Shown here one piece after another: positions 1-6,640 of a stretch of DNA of 7,614 nt (positions are counted from its first letter, which is position 1; each line of letters starts with the position of its first letter). The stretch spans positions 5,192 to 12,805 of the forward strand of contig JAABVY010000310.1 of NCBI GenBank assembly GCA_011777135.1, given 5' to 3'. The notes beneath the pieces are model-generated. The model was not told the DNA's origin, made no database searches, and saw nothing but the letters and a program-made list of their open reading frames with translations. A program made the position numbers and the translations under genes. This DNA comes from Candidatus Zixiibacteriota bacterium. GTDB lineage: Bacteria; Zixibacteria; MSB-5A5; JAABVY01.

Positions 1-825
1 GGTGATGACTCCTCGGGATATGTGAACTTTGTTTCCCATAATATCGATGATCTGGATTTCACCGCCCTTTCGAATACGGCATTAAAAAAATGCAAGAAAT
101 CGAAGAATCCGAAGGAGGTTGAGCCCGGAAAATATGAAGTGATTCTGGAGCCTGCCGCCGTAGCCAACCTTCTGGAATGGATGAATTTCATAGCCTTCGG
201 ATCGAAGGCATTTCAGGAGGAGACCTCCTGTCTGGCCGGCAGGGTTGGTGAGCAGATAATGGGTCCGAATATCAGTATATATGATGATGCCTTGAATACA
301 GCCGGGGTGCCATTCCCATTTGATTTGGAGGGCGTGGCCAAAAAGCAGGTCGATTTTGTAACCGGCGGTGTAGCCAAAGGTGTTGTCTATGATACTATTT
401 CCGGCCATAAAGAGCACAAGCAGTCTACCGGACATGCGCTCATGCCGAGCGAATCGGGCGAAGGCGCCATGCCGTTGAATGTATTTATCAAGCCCGGTGA
501 TTCATCGCTGGAGCAGATGATTTCCAATGTCGAAAAGGGCATACTGGTTACCAGATTCCATTATATAAATGGTTTTCTGGATACGCGCAAAGCGCTGATG
601 ACCGGCATGACCCGTGACGGCACGTTTTTGATCAAAAACGGCAAGCTCAGCAATGGAATAAAAAACCTGAGATTTACGGATAGCATGCTCGATGTTTTCT
701 CCAATGTGGCTGAAATATCGAGTGAATCTGTGTCTATTCCCGGATGGTGGGATGCTATGGGCTGCAATCATGTTCCTGCGATGCGGGTCTCGGAATTCAA
801 TTTCTCCGGGAAAACGGATTTCTGA
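1..825 (+). CDS. pmbA: TldE/PmbA-family protein, C-terminal part (5' end outside window)
   Basis: This is the non-metal partner of the TldD/TldE protease pair, which in E. coli degrades unfolded peptides, matures microcin B17 and degrades the antitoxin CcdA. The frame is open to the first base, so the GTG at 22 is probably an internal valine and the gene begins upstream. The 274 visible residues match the C-terminal domain of the family. Seen are a PGKYEVILEP strand, a STGHA motif near residue 144, the GILVTRFHYINGF segment near 186, and the closing segment with SNVAEIS. Where TldD carries its zinc-binding HEXXXH helix, this protein reads LLEWMNFIAF, with no histidine pair, so I assign it to the TldE/PmbA side rather than TldD. 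A tldD partner would be expected just upstream but lies outside the view. It ends with TGA at 823-825. Family assignment is confident; substrate is unknown. Confidence 0.9.
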   Translation, partial: GDDSSGYVNFVSHNIDDLDFTALSNTALKKCKKSKNPKEVEPGKYEVILEPAAVANLLEWMNFIAFGSKAFQEETSCLAGRVGEQIMGPNISIYDDALNTAGVPFPFDLEGVAKKQVDFVTGGVAKGVVYDTISGHKEHKQSTGHALMPSESGEGAMPLNVFIKPGDSSLEQMISNVEKGILVTRFHYINGFLDTRKALMTGMTRDGTFLIKNGKLSNGIKNLRFTDSMLDVFSNVAEISSESVSIPGWWDAMGCNHVPAMRVSEFNFSGKTDF

Positions 826-849
826 TCATCCTGGATAATATATTATAAT
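820..849 (+). promoter_or_regulatory. possible sigma70-type promoter for the repeat protein
   Basis: A perfect TATAAT lies at 844-849 in the AT-rich spacer. The only -35 candidate at 18 bases spacing is TTCTGA at 820-825, which is poor and overlaps the stop codon of the upstream gene. The -10 also overlaps a 12-base AT palindrome (835-846). The hexamer could arise by chance in such AT-rich DNA, so this is a weak call. Confidence 0.25.
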
Positions 850-926
850 GCAATTATTTAGCGTGATTAAGAATAGCTTGTGAAACATATTGCTTTCAAT
901 CCCGTATCCTTTTATAAGAAATGGAT

Positions 927-930
927 AGGA
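927..930 (+). promoter_or_regulatory. ribosome binding site for the gene at 939
   Basis: AGGA sits 8 bases before the ATG at 939, the best Shine-Dalgarno match in the window. It fixes the start, and translation from that ATG gives an immediate signal peptide. Confidence 0.6.
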
Positions 931-938
931 ATTGAAAA

Positions 939-3098
939 ATGAATACCTTTGAACGACAACATGGCGGGTCAGGCATCAAGACAGCGGTTATTCTATTTTT
1001 GATGGCTTTTTGTTTTGGGCCCGTGACCCTGCAAGGGGCATCATATACAATCTTCAATATGCAGGATTTTTCATCTCAGGAACTGCGCATGCAGGCCTTC
1101 ACCCTGAATGATGATTCCGAGCTCGAAATTGATATAATTGGCGCACGGCACAAGGATTCTGACCAGATGTATGCCCTGGGCTGGATCTTGGATTCGGAAA
1201 CTCGTGAGGTTGTCTGGTCGATGTCGGAAGAAGCTACCAGACGTCTTGAGGACGACCGCAAGCTGCGCCGTTATAACGGCACCATGTATCTGGATGAAGG
1301 CGATTATGAGGCCTACTATTTCGCCGGAAATCCCCTTCAGATGCTTACAGGTTTTCGCCTGAAAGGAGACATTGAGGGCCTGGGCGATCTGCTTGGAATT
1401 ATGGGAGATGCCCTGGATGATGAATTCTCCAAAGACGGCACGATTTACTATAAGCAGATGAAGAAATTTAAATTTCAGCTTTCCTCTGAAGATAGAGATT
1501 TTATTGTTAGAGGGGATGCACCCCCTGTCCTTCCCGATCAGGTAATTTCGCTGGTTCGTCCGAGGAATCTGAGTGATGAGCGCGCCGGCTTTACGGTGAC
1601 TGCGCCCACCGATGTAAAGTTATACGCCATTGGAGAATATTCTGAGAACAATGATGTTTTCATGGATGGAGCCAAGATCATCAATGCACGTACGCGGCAA
1701 AAGGTCTGGGCCATGGAAAGGTGGAATACGGACTGGAGCGGTGGAGCGTTTAAGAACCGCTGTTTTCTTGATGAGATCAATCTGCAGCCGGGCGATTATA
1801 TCGTGAACTACTGGACCGATGAATCGCATACATTTGACGACTGGAACAGCATACCTCCCTATGATCCCTTTTTCTACGGTATAACAATCTCGGCGGCATC
1901 CCCTCGATATGCCGATCGCGTCAAGCCCTCGGATATCGATGAACGCAAGAAGACAATTGTGCAGATTACCAAGGTTACTGATGATGTTAATCTTGCCCGG
2001 GATTTCAAGCTCAAACGTGATATGCGGGTCAATGTCTATGCCATCGGCGAGGGCCGTAAAGGCTACATGTATGATTATGGCTGGATTAAAAATGCCGACA
2101 ATGATGAAACTGTGTGGATCATGCGCGAGGATCAAACTGACCATGCCGGAGGAGCTGCAAAGAACCGTGTTTATGATGGGATTTTAGAACTCAAGAGTGG
2201 AAATTATACCCTGAGATATAAGACCGACGGATCACATTCTTATGGGTCATGGAATGCTGCTCAGCCTTCCGATAGCCGTAATTATGGCATCACTCTGTAT
2301 GCCTATGAAGAGGATTTCAGCCCTGACCTGGTGGAGGTCGGTCAGTTGAAGAGCCTGGGAGGGCCGAGAGAAACCCAGACAACTTACGAATTTCGATTTC
2401 ACGTTCCACCGGCGCCGGATCCCCAGCAAATTCGTGAATTAGTGGAACAGCAGAAAGAAATCACCAGAATATACATGGAGCAATTGAGCGATTTACGGCG
2501 GGAAATGAGAGAATCTCCCAATGACCTGGAAACTGTTGAAGAATTGAAACGGGACATCGAAGAACTTAAGAAAGAATACGAAGAAGACATGAAAGAGCTC
2601 ACGCATGAATTCGACCGTGAACAGATTGAATTCGAAAATAAAGAGCTTGAAAACCAGATGAGATTACTGCAGAAAGAATTGGAGAGCCTCGACCATAAAA
2701 ACTTCATTGAGGTTCAGCCTTCGAGTGAATCATCAGACTTCATCGTCCGGATCGGCGGCGTCGGCAATAATGCCAATCTTAAAACCACATTTAAGCTCGA
2801 TCAACCTACCCGTGTCAGAATCCATGCCCTGGGAGAGGGTGTGAATGGAAGGATGTACGATTATGGCTGGATCACCGATAAGAAGAGCGGTAATGTCATC
2901 TGGGAAATGACCTACATGAAAACCCAGCATGCCGGCGGCGCGGTGAAAAACAGGCTATTTGATGGTGTGATCATGCTCGATAAGGGAACTTATGAGGTCT
3001 ACTATGTAAGCGATGACTCTCATTCTTATGCAGAATGGAATGATTATGCTCCGCCGAATCCGACCAACTGGGGAATATCGTTGAAATTTGAAAAATAG
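939..3098 (+). CDS. exported four-repeat protein with internal coiled coil, function unknown
   Basis: I do not recognise a named family. The 719-residue product starts with a basic stretch and a hydrophobic segment (residues about 14-33), a Sec signal peptide with likely cleavage near 33-35, so it should be periplasmic or surface exposed. The rest is built from one domain repeated four times: residues about 36-181 (diverged), 201-318, 337-457 and 599-719. The conserved core reads GEGxxGxMYDYGWI, then VWxM, HAGGAxKNR, an LxxGxY strand, a (T/S)DxSHSYxxWN motif and a closing YGI or WGI strand. Copies three and four are closest. Between them, residues about 496-587 form a charged Glu/Lys/Arg-rich heptad region, a predicted coiled coil with a possible break at the proline of ESPNDL (527). 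No catalytic motif, lipobox or membrane anchor is seen. The final copy ends exactly at the C-terminus. It has its own spacer upstream and a terminator downstream, so it is probably monocistronic. A beta-sandwich binding or scaffolding role is a guess. Confidence 0.9.
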   Translation: MNTFERQHGGSGIKTAVILFLMAFCFGPVTLQGASYTIFNMQDFSSQELRMQAFTLNDDSELEIDIIGARHKDSDQMYALGWILDSETREVVWSMSEEATRRLEDDRKLRRYNGTMYLDEGDYEAYYFAGNPLQMLTGFRLKGDIEGLGDLLGIMGDALDDEFSKDGTIYYKQMKKFKFQLSSEDRDFIVRGDAPPVLPDQVISLVRPRNLSDERAGFTVTAPTDVKLYAIGEYSENNDVFMDGAKIINARTRQKVWAMERWNTDWSGGAFKNRCFLDEINLQPGDYIVNYWTDESHTFDDWNSIPPYDPFFYGITISAASPRYADRVKPSDIDERKKTIVQITKVTDDVNLARDFKLKRDMRVNVYAIGEGRKGYMYDYGWIKNADNDETVWIMREDQTDHAGGAAKNRVYDGILELKSGNYTLRYKTDGSHSYGSWNAAQPSDSRNYGITLYAYEEDFSPDLVEVGQLKSLGGPRETQTTYEFRFHVPPAPDPQQIRELVEQQKEITRIYMEQLSDLRREMRESPNDLETVEELKRDIEELKKEYEEDMKELTHEFDREQIEFENKELENQMRLLQKELESLDHKNFIEVQPSSESSDFIVRIGGVGNNANLKTTFKLDQPTRVRIHALGEGVNGRMYDYGWITDKKSGNVIWEMTYMKTQHAGGAVKNRLFDGVIMLDKGTYEVYYVSDDSHSYAEWNDYAPPNPTNWGISLKFEK
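1044..1481 (+). repeat. protein repeat copy 1, diverged (residues about 36-181)
   Basis: It keeps the MYALGWI, VVWSM and LDEGDYEAYYF positions that correspond to MYDYGWI, VWxM and LxxGxY of the other copies. It has lost HAGGAxKNR and SHSYxxWN, and carries a different stretch of about 40 residues before its closing FKFQL strand. Boundaries are approximate. Confidence 0.55.
1539..1892 (+). repeat. protein repeat copy 2 (residues about 201-318)
   Basis: The core motifs are present in altered form: AIGEYSENND, VWAM, WSGGAFKNR, LQPGDYIVNYW, DESHTFDDWN and YGITI. MYDYGWI is replaced by FMDGAKI. Confidence 0.75.
1947..2309 (+). repeat. protein repeat copy 3 (residues about 337-457)
   Basis: A full set of core motifs is present: AIGEGRKGYMYDYGWI, VWIM, DHAGGAAKNR, DGSHSYGSWN and YGITL. 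It aligns with copy 4 without large gaps, but the matching codons often differ, so the duplication is not recent. Confidence 0.85.
2424..2699 (+). other. coiled-coil segment inside the repeat protein (residues about 496-587)
   Basis: About 90 residues with spaced leucine, isoleucine and methionine among dense Glu, Lys and Arg, for example EELKRDIEELKKEYEEDM. One proline near 527 could separate a shorter first helix from a longer second helix. The segment separates repeat 3 from repeat 4 and suggests oligomerisation or a spacer arm. Confidence 0.75.
2733..3095 (+). repeat. protein repeat copy 4 (residues about 599-719)
   Basis: A full set of core motifs is present: ALGEGVNGRMYDYGWI, VIWEM, QHAGGAVKNR, DDSHSYAEWN and WGISL. 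It ends at the natural C-terminus, which marks the domain boundary of the repeat. Confidence 0.85.
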
Positions 3099-3113
3099 AC
3101 TCGGATTTTCTAT

Positions 3114-3151
3114 CTAAAAAAAGGCCGCCGTTGAGGGCGGTTTTCTTTTTT
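3114..3151. terminator. bidirectional intrinsic terminator between converging units
   Basis: CCGCC (3125-3129) pairs with GGCGG (3136-3140) around a six-base loop; wobble and A-T pairs can extend the stem. On the plus strand it is followed by TTTTCTTTTTT (3141-3151). Read on the minus strand, the A-run at 3116-3122 becomes a T-tract. It lies 16 bases past the stop of the repeat protein and just past the stop of rdgB, so it can serve both. Confidence 0.85.
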
Positions 3152-3169
3152 GCCGTATAATTGTCCTTC

Positions 3170-3784
3170 TCATCCGGCGGAAAAATCGAGATTCAGTCTT
3201 TTTATCAGGAGATCGCGGGCCCTGTTTGTAGCTATGGCTCGATGAGATATCTTATTCTTTTCTTCCGGTGGAAGTTCGGCGAAAGTCTTGCCGTAAAAAG
3301 GCAGGAAGAACACCGGATCATATCCAAAGCCCTCGCGGCCCCTTATCTCGGTTGTGATTTTTCCGGTCACCCGTCCCTCAACAAGCTCGAGATCATCCTC
3401 AGCGAAACAGACAGCAATGACACATCTGAATACGGCATCCCGCTCACTTTCAGGGACACCTTCGAGCTCTCTCAGGAGCTTCCTGTTGTTATCCTCAAAA
3501 CTGCATCCGGGACCTGCGTAACGGGCGGAATTTACACCCGGCCTCCCTTCCAGGGCGGCGACCTCGAGCCCGGAATCATCAGCAACAGAAATTACATTTG
3601 TCACTTTAAATATGGCTTTGGCCTTGAGGATAGCATTATCTTCAAGGGTCTGCCCGGTTTCCTCAGCCTCCGGAAAATCACTAAAGTCTTTTTTGCTTAG
3701 TATCGAAAGCGGCAGGTCGCGCAGGATATATGAAATCTCCCTGATTTTGTGCTCGTTGTTGGTTGCCAGTACTATTTGTTTCAT
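3170..3784 (-). CDS. rdgB: XTP/dITP diphosphatase (RdgB/HAM1 family)
   Basis: A cytoplasmic enzyme that hydrolyses dITP, ITP and XTP to monophosphate and pyrophosphate, keeping deaminated purines out of DNA and RNA. The 204-residue length is usual for the family. Visible motifs are TNNxxK at residues 8-13 (substrate loop), ADDSGLEV at 68-75 with the metal-binding and catalytic Asp70, the loop GRPGVNSARYAG at 80-91, GFGYDPVFF at 152-160, TFAELPPEEKN at 167-177 and SHRA at 180-183. All key residues are present. It is the last gene of the minus-strand unit, 27 bases after murI. The ATG at 3784 is chosen because the family motif begins a few residues in. AGGA lies about 16 bases upstream of it, too far for a normal ribosome binding site, so translation may depend on coupling to murI. 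Confidence 0.97.
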   Translation of the reverse strand: MKQIVLATNNEHKIREISYILRDLPLSILSKKDFSDFPEAEETGQTLEDNAILKAKAIFKVTNVISVADDSGLEVAALEGRPGVNSARYAGPGCSFEDNNRKLLRELEGVPESERDAVFRCVIAVCFAEDDLELVEGRVTGKITTEIRGREGFGYDPVFFLPFYGKTFAELPPEEKNKISHRAIATNRARDLLIKRLNLDFSAG

Positions 3785-3811
3785 TGTCTTTGGTAAGATG
3801 TCCTGTTCAGC

Positions 3812-4630
3812 TTAATACTTGTTTATATCGATGCGGATCACGTTCTGGATTTTGTCTCCCATAAAATGCCTGGCCACCTGATGAAATCTCTCAGGGAAAT
3901 CCGAGACATAGAATTTATGCAGCACGCTGGCAGTTTTTTCTCTCAATAAATTCATCTCGATCAGTTTTTTGTAGACCACCTGCGCCGTTTCCTCAGCCGA
4001 ATCAATCAATACGATGTCCTTTCCCAGAACCTCGTGAATCACTCCTTTCAGGAGGGGGTAATGAGTACAGCCGAGAATTAACGTGTCGATACCATTGGCT
4101 TTAAAAATAGAAAGGTAATCTTCGGCAATCAAACGGGTAGCCTCCTTCTGCACGTAACCTTCTTCTACCAGCGGGACAAAAAGAGGACAGGCCATGGAGA
4201 AGACCTTGATGTTGGAATCGAGGCGGTTGATGGTACGAGCATAAGAATCGGAGGAGATGGTTCCGGCGGTGCCAATGATGCCCACCTTACCGTTTCTTGT
4301 CGCTCTTACAGCTGAGACAGCTCCCGGTTCAATCACTCCGATCATCTCGATGTCATATTCGTTTTTTATCTCATCCAATGCCTGGGCGGAGACTGTATTG
4401 CAGGCGACCACGATTATCTTGACATTCTGTTCCAAGAGGAAATTCGTGTCCTGGCGCGAGAATTCGATAATTATATCTTTGGAGCGGGGCCCATAAGGGG
4501 TCCGTCCGGTATCGCCAAAATAGATTATGTCTTCATTGGGCAGGATTTTGAGGACCTCTTTGACGACAGTCAGGCCGCCCAATCCTGAATCAAAAATGCC
4601 AACAGGCTGTGATCTGTCATTATTTGCCAT
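3812..4630 (-). CDS. murI: glutamate racemase
   Basis: A cofactor-independent racemase that converts L-glutamate to D-glutamate for the peptidoglycan stem peptide, in the cytoplasm. The 272 residues match the usual length. Both catalytic cysteines are present: Cys77 in VVACNT and Cys188 in LGCTHYPLL. The N-terminal IFDSGLGGLTV with Asp14 and the YFGDTGRTPYG loop at 37-47 are typical, and His190 follows the second cysteine. The gene starts 8 bases after the stop of the amidase gene, and both act on the cell wall. Upstream of the ATG only a short AGG is seen, about 12 bases away, so initiation probably relies on translational coupling. I see no UDP-MurNAc-Ala-regulated N-terminal extension of the E. 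coli type. Confidence 0.97.
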   Translation of the reverse strand: MANNDRSQPVGIFDSGLGGLTVVKEVLKILPNEDIIYFGDTGRTPYGPRSKDIIIEFSRQDTNFLLEQNVKIIVVACNTVSAQALDEIKNEYDIEMIGVIEPGAVSAVRATRNGKVGIIGTAGTISSDSYARTINRLDSNIKVFSMACPLFVPLVEEGYVQKEATRLIAEDYLSIFKANGIDTLILGCTHYPLLKGVIHEVLGKDIVLIDSAEETAQVVYKKLIEMNLLREKTASVLHKFYVSDFPERFHQVARHFMGDKIQNVIRIDINKY

Positions 4631-4638
4631 ATGGTTTG

Positions 4639-6114
4639 TTACCTATCGGGAGAATATTTGTCAATAAAATTTTTAATACCGGCATATATTCCCTCGGCTG
4701 CTTTTTGTCTGAAACTCTCTTTCCCCAGCAGCGCCTCCTCATGCTTATTGCTTATGAAGGCCACTTCTACAAGTACCGACGGCATAAAGACCTTGTTGAG
4801 CACAAAAAAACCGGCCTGATCGACCCCTCGGTTGCGGGTTCTCAGACTTTTAATCATTTCGGTCTGGATTTCACGAGCCAAAGCCTGTGACTCCGCCAGA
4901 TATTCTGTCTGCAGGAGATCGAACAAAATCAAATCGAGCTCATCGGCAGTATCGGCCATCTCACCTTCCTCGTTAAGGAGGATGGATTTATTTTCCAACA
5001 TGGCGGTCGCGCGTGCAGCATCATTCAGTGCCGCTGCAAGAAAGAAGGTCTGGGAACCCTTGGCCGAGGCATCCTCGAACCAGTTGGCATGAATCGAGAC
5101 AAACATCTCCCCACCCTTGCCATTCGCCAGATTCGCTCTTTCGTCGAGAAGTAATGTATTGTCATCCCGTCGGGTAAGGACTACTTTAATATCATCCTTT
5201 TCAAACAGCTTTTCCAGCCTCAGGGCGATGTCAAGTACAATATCTTTTTCCCTGGTCCCTTTGGGGCCGATAGCACCATCCTCAGAACCGCCGTGCCCGG
5301 CATCTATCACGATGACATCGATTGGATCAAACTCACTATCCGCAAAGATAGTGTCGATTGCCGAGTAGTCGAAAGTGGTATCGATTATGGAGACCTGTAT
5401 TCGGGGAGGATTCAAGGCCAGGTTGTGATGCATCTCATTTATATCGGTTCTGAAGTTTATGGAAATCTGGGAAGAATTCTCAAACTGAAAGGCGCGTATT
5501 TCTCTGATTACGCGGCTGTGGGGGCGGTTTGAAATATAGCCGGGCTTCAGGCTACCGCCCTGCAGGGTAATATTGATCCAGCTTCCTTCAGTTACAAGGA
5601 CCTCGTATTCAAGCGGATGAGCAAGGATAATTTCACACAGATAGCCATTGCTCTTGGGAGCAAACTCAACATCGAGAACATTGTGCTCCAGTTCCGCCGC
5701 TCGAATTGAGAGCTCGTTTTCATCCCAGACCATTGTAATTCCTGCTAGGTCCGCTATCACCGGAACGGTCGTTATGGCCGGGACGAAGAAGTCTGCATCC
5801 TTGTACAGGATCGGATAGGTGATATTACGAAGGCTATTGTTCAGCCGTATATATGTCGAAAAGAGGTTGAAGTTTGCCTTGTTGTTACCGGAATTCAGTA
5901 CCGCCTCGAAGGTCAGGGGATCATAGTCCATCTCGATATTAAGAGCCTCAGTCATGTCGCTCAGGGAGATATAATAGATGTCTCCTTCCTTCATGTGATC
6001 GACTTCGGTGGGCACTCTATAATATAGCCGGGCGCTGACTCCGTCTTCCGGCTGGAAAAGCCATAGGCCAAAAATAATGAGGATTAATGTGAAAATTGCT
6101 CGTTGGGTACTCAT
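4639..6114 (-). CDS. exported N-acetylmuramoyl-L-alanine amidase (AmiC-like, Amidase_3)
   Basis: A zinc enzyme that cuts the bond between N-acetylmuramic acid and L-alanine in periplasmic peptidoglycan, usually for cell separation. The 491 residues include a signal peptide (1-28, cleavage likely after VSA). Residues 35-138 resemble the copper-amine-oxidase N-terminal-like stalk domain (FFVPAITTV, then a MVWDENELSI end). Residues about 145-245 fit an AMIN-type domain, and about 265-486 form the Amidase_3 catalytic domain. Zinc ligands are His274 in DAGHGG, Glu289 in TREKD and His342 in SIHAN; the catalytic Glu450 is in VEVAFISN. Residues about 374-415, with ENKSILL and FDLLQTEYLAES, look like the inserted regulatory helix of AmiB/AmiC enzymes that must be displaced by an EnvC- or NlpD-like activator. 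It lies between smpB (19 bases) and murI (8 bases). No Shine-Dalgarno sequence is seen before the ATG. The enzyme class is confident; the stalk and AMIN assignments are less so. Confidence 0.95.
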   Translation of the reverse strand: MSTQRAIFTLILIIFGLWLFQPEDGVSARLYYRVPTEVDHMKEGDIYYISLSDMTEALNIEMDYDPLTFEAVLNSGNNKANFNLFSTYIRLNNSLRNITYPILYKDADFFVPAITTVPVIADLAGITMVWDENELSIRAAELEHNVLDVEFAPKSNGYLCEIILAHPLEYEVLVTEGSWINITLQGGSLKPGYISNRPHSRVIREIRAFQFENSSQISINFRTDINEMHHNLALNPPRIQVSIIDTTFDYSAIDTIFADSEFDPIDVIVIDAGHGGSEDGAIGPKGTREKDIVLDIALRLEKLFEKDDIKVVLTRRDDNTLLLDERANLANGKGGEMFVSIHANWFEDASAKGSQTFFLAAALNDAARATAMLENKSILLNEEGEMADTADELDLILFDLLQTEYLAESQALAREIQTEMIKSLRTRNRGVDQAGFFVLNKVFMPSVLVEVAFISNKHEEALLGKESFRQKAAEGIYAGIKNFIDKYSPDR

Positions 6115-6133
6115 ATCAAAATTGTACGGAAGA

Positions 6134-6604
6134 TTATCGGTTTCGTTCCCGCAGTCCTCTCTCCATGCGGCGGGTATCCTCTTTTTTCTTTATGGCTTCA
6201 CGTTTATCATAGAGCTTCTTTCCGCGTGCCAGACCGATCTCGAGTTTGGCCAGATTCTTCCGAAAATACAGCCGGAGCGGAATCAGGGTAAATCCGCGTT
6301 CCTGGGTCTTGACCTTGAGCTTGCGGATTTCCCGCTTATGCAATAGAAGCCTCTTCTTGCGGTCGGGATCGTGCTTTTCATGGGAAGCCTGTTCATACGG
6401 GTTTATGCGCATGGAATGCACCCAGACCTCGCCATCCTCCACGGCTGCATAAGCCTCCTGGATCGAGACCCGCCCCTGACGGATAGACTTGACCTCGCTG
6501 CCGACCAGCTCTATTCCGGCCTCATAAGTCTCCGAAATATGATAATCATGATAAGCCCTGCGATTGGTAGTCACAATTTTTATGTCGTCATCGTCTTTAG
6601 CCAT
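6134..6604 (-). CDS. smpB: SsrA-binding protein SmpB
   Basis: A cytoplasmic partner of tmRNA in trans-translation; it brings tmRNA to ribosomes stalled on broken messages. The 156 residues match the family length. Motifs seen are an NRRAYHDY start at 14-21, GSEVKSIRQG at 35-44, INPYEQ at 67-72, the HDPDRKKRLLL segment at 78-88, GKKLYDKREAIKKK at 128-141, and a basic Arg-rich tail that in the family folds in the mRNA channel. It is the first gene of the minus-strand unit. No ssrA gene is visible nearby. The ATG at 6604 is supported by the typical MAKDDDDIKI start. There is no Shine-Dalgarno sequence, and a -10-like box ends only 6 bases upstream, so the message may be leaderless. Confidence 0.97.
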   Translation of the reverse strand: MAKDDDDIKIVTTNRRAYHDYHISETYEAGIELVGSEVKSIRQGRVSIQEAYAAVEDGEVWVHSMRINPYEQASHEKHDPDRKKRLLLHKREIRKLKVKTQERGFTLIPLRLYFRKNLAKLEIGLARGKKLYDKREAIKKKEDTRRMERGLRERNR

Positions 6605-6610
6605 GGCGCT

Positions 6611-6640
6611 AATATATACAGTTTTTCAAGATATCATCAA
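6611..6640 (-). promoter_or_regulatory. candidate promoter for the smpB operon
   Basis: On the minus strand, TTGATG (6640-6635) is followed after 18 bases by TATATT (6616-6611), with matches of 4/6 and 5/6 to TTGACA and TATAAT. Transcription would start near 6604-6605, at or next to the A of the smpB start codon. Its -35 lies in the left arm of the inverted repeat at 6626-6683. Confidence 0.4.

Noticed and set aside
835..846. Perfect 12-base palindrome ATAATATATTAT
   Set aside because: Simple AT-only palindromes are expected by chance in an AT-rich spacer; no flanking symmetry extends it, so I do not call an operator.
1620..2144. Reverse-strand ORF of 174 codons within the repeat-protein gene
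   Set aside because: It lies wholly within a well-supported gene whose frame shows clear protein repeats; the reverse product shows no recognisable motif.
2399..2707. Serine-rich reverse-strand ORF of 102 codons under the coiled coil
   Set aside because: It is the complement of Glu/Lys-rich heptads in the plus-strand gene; no signal, no start site and a composition explained by the opposite strand.
3161..3700. Plus-strand ORF of 179 codons over rdgB
   Set aside because: The minus strand encodes a complete RdgB with all catalytic motifs; the plus-strand product looks like a shadow.
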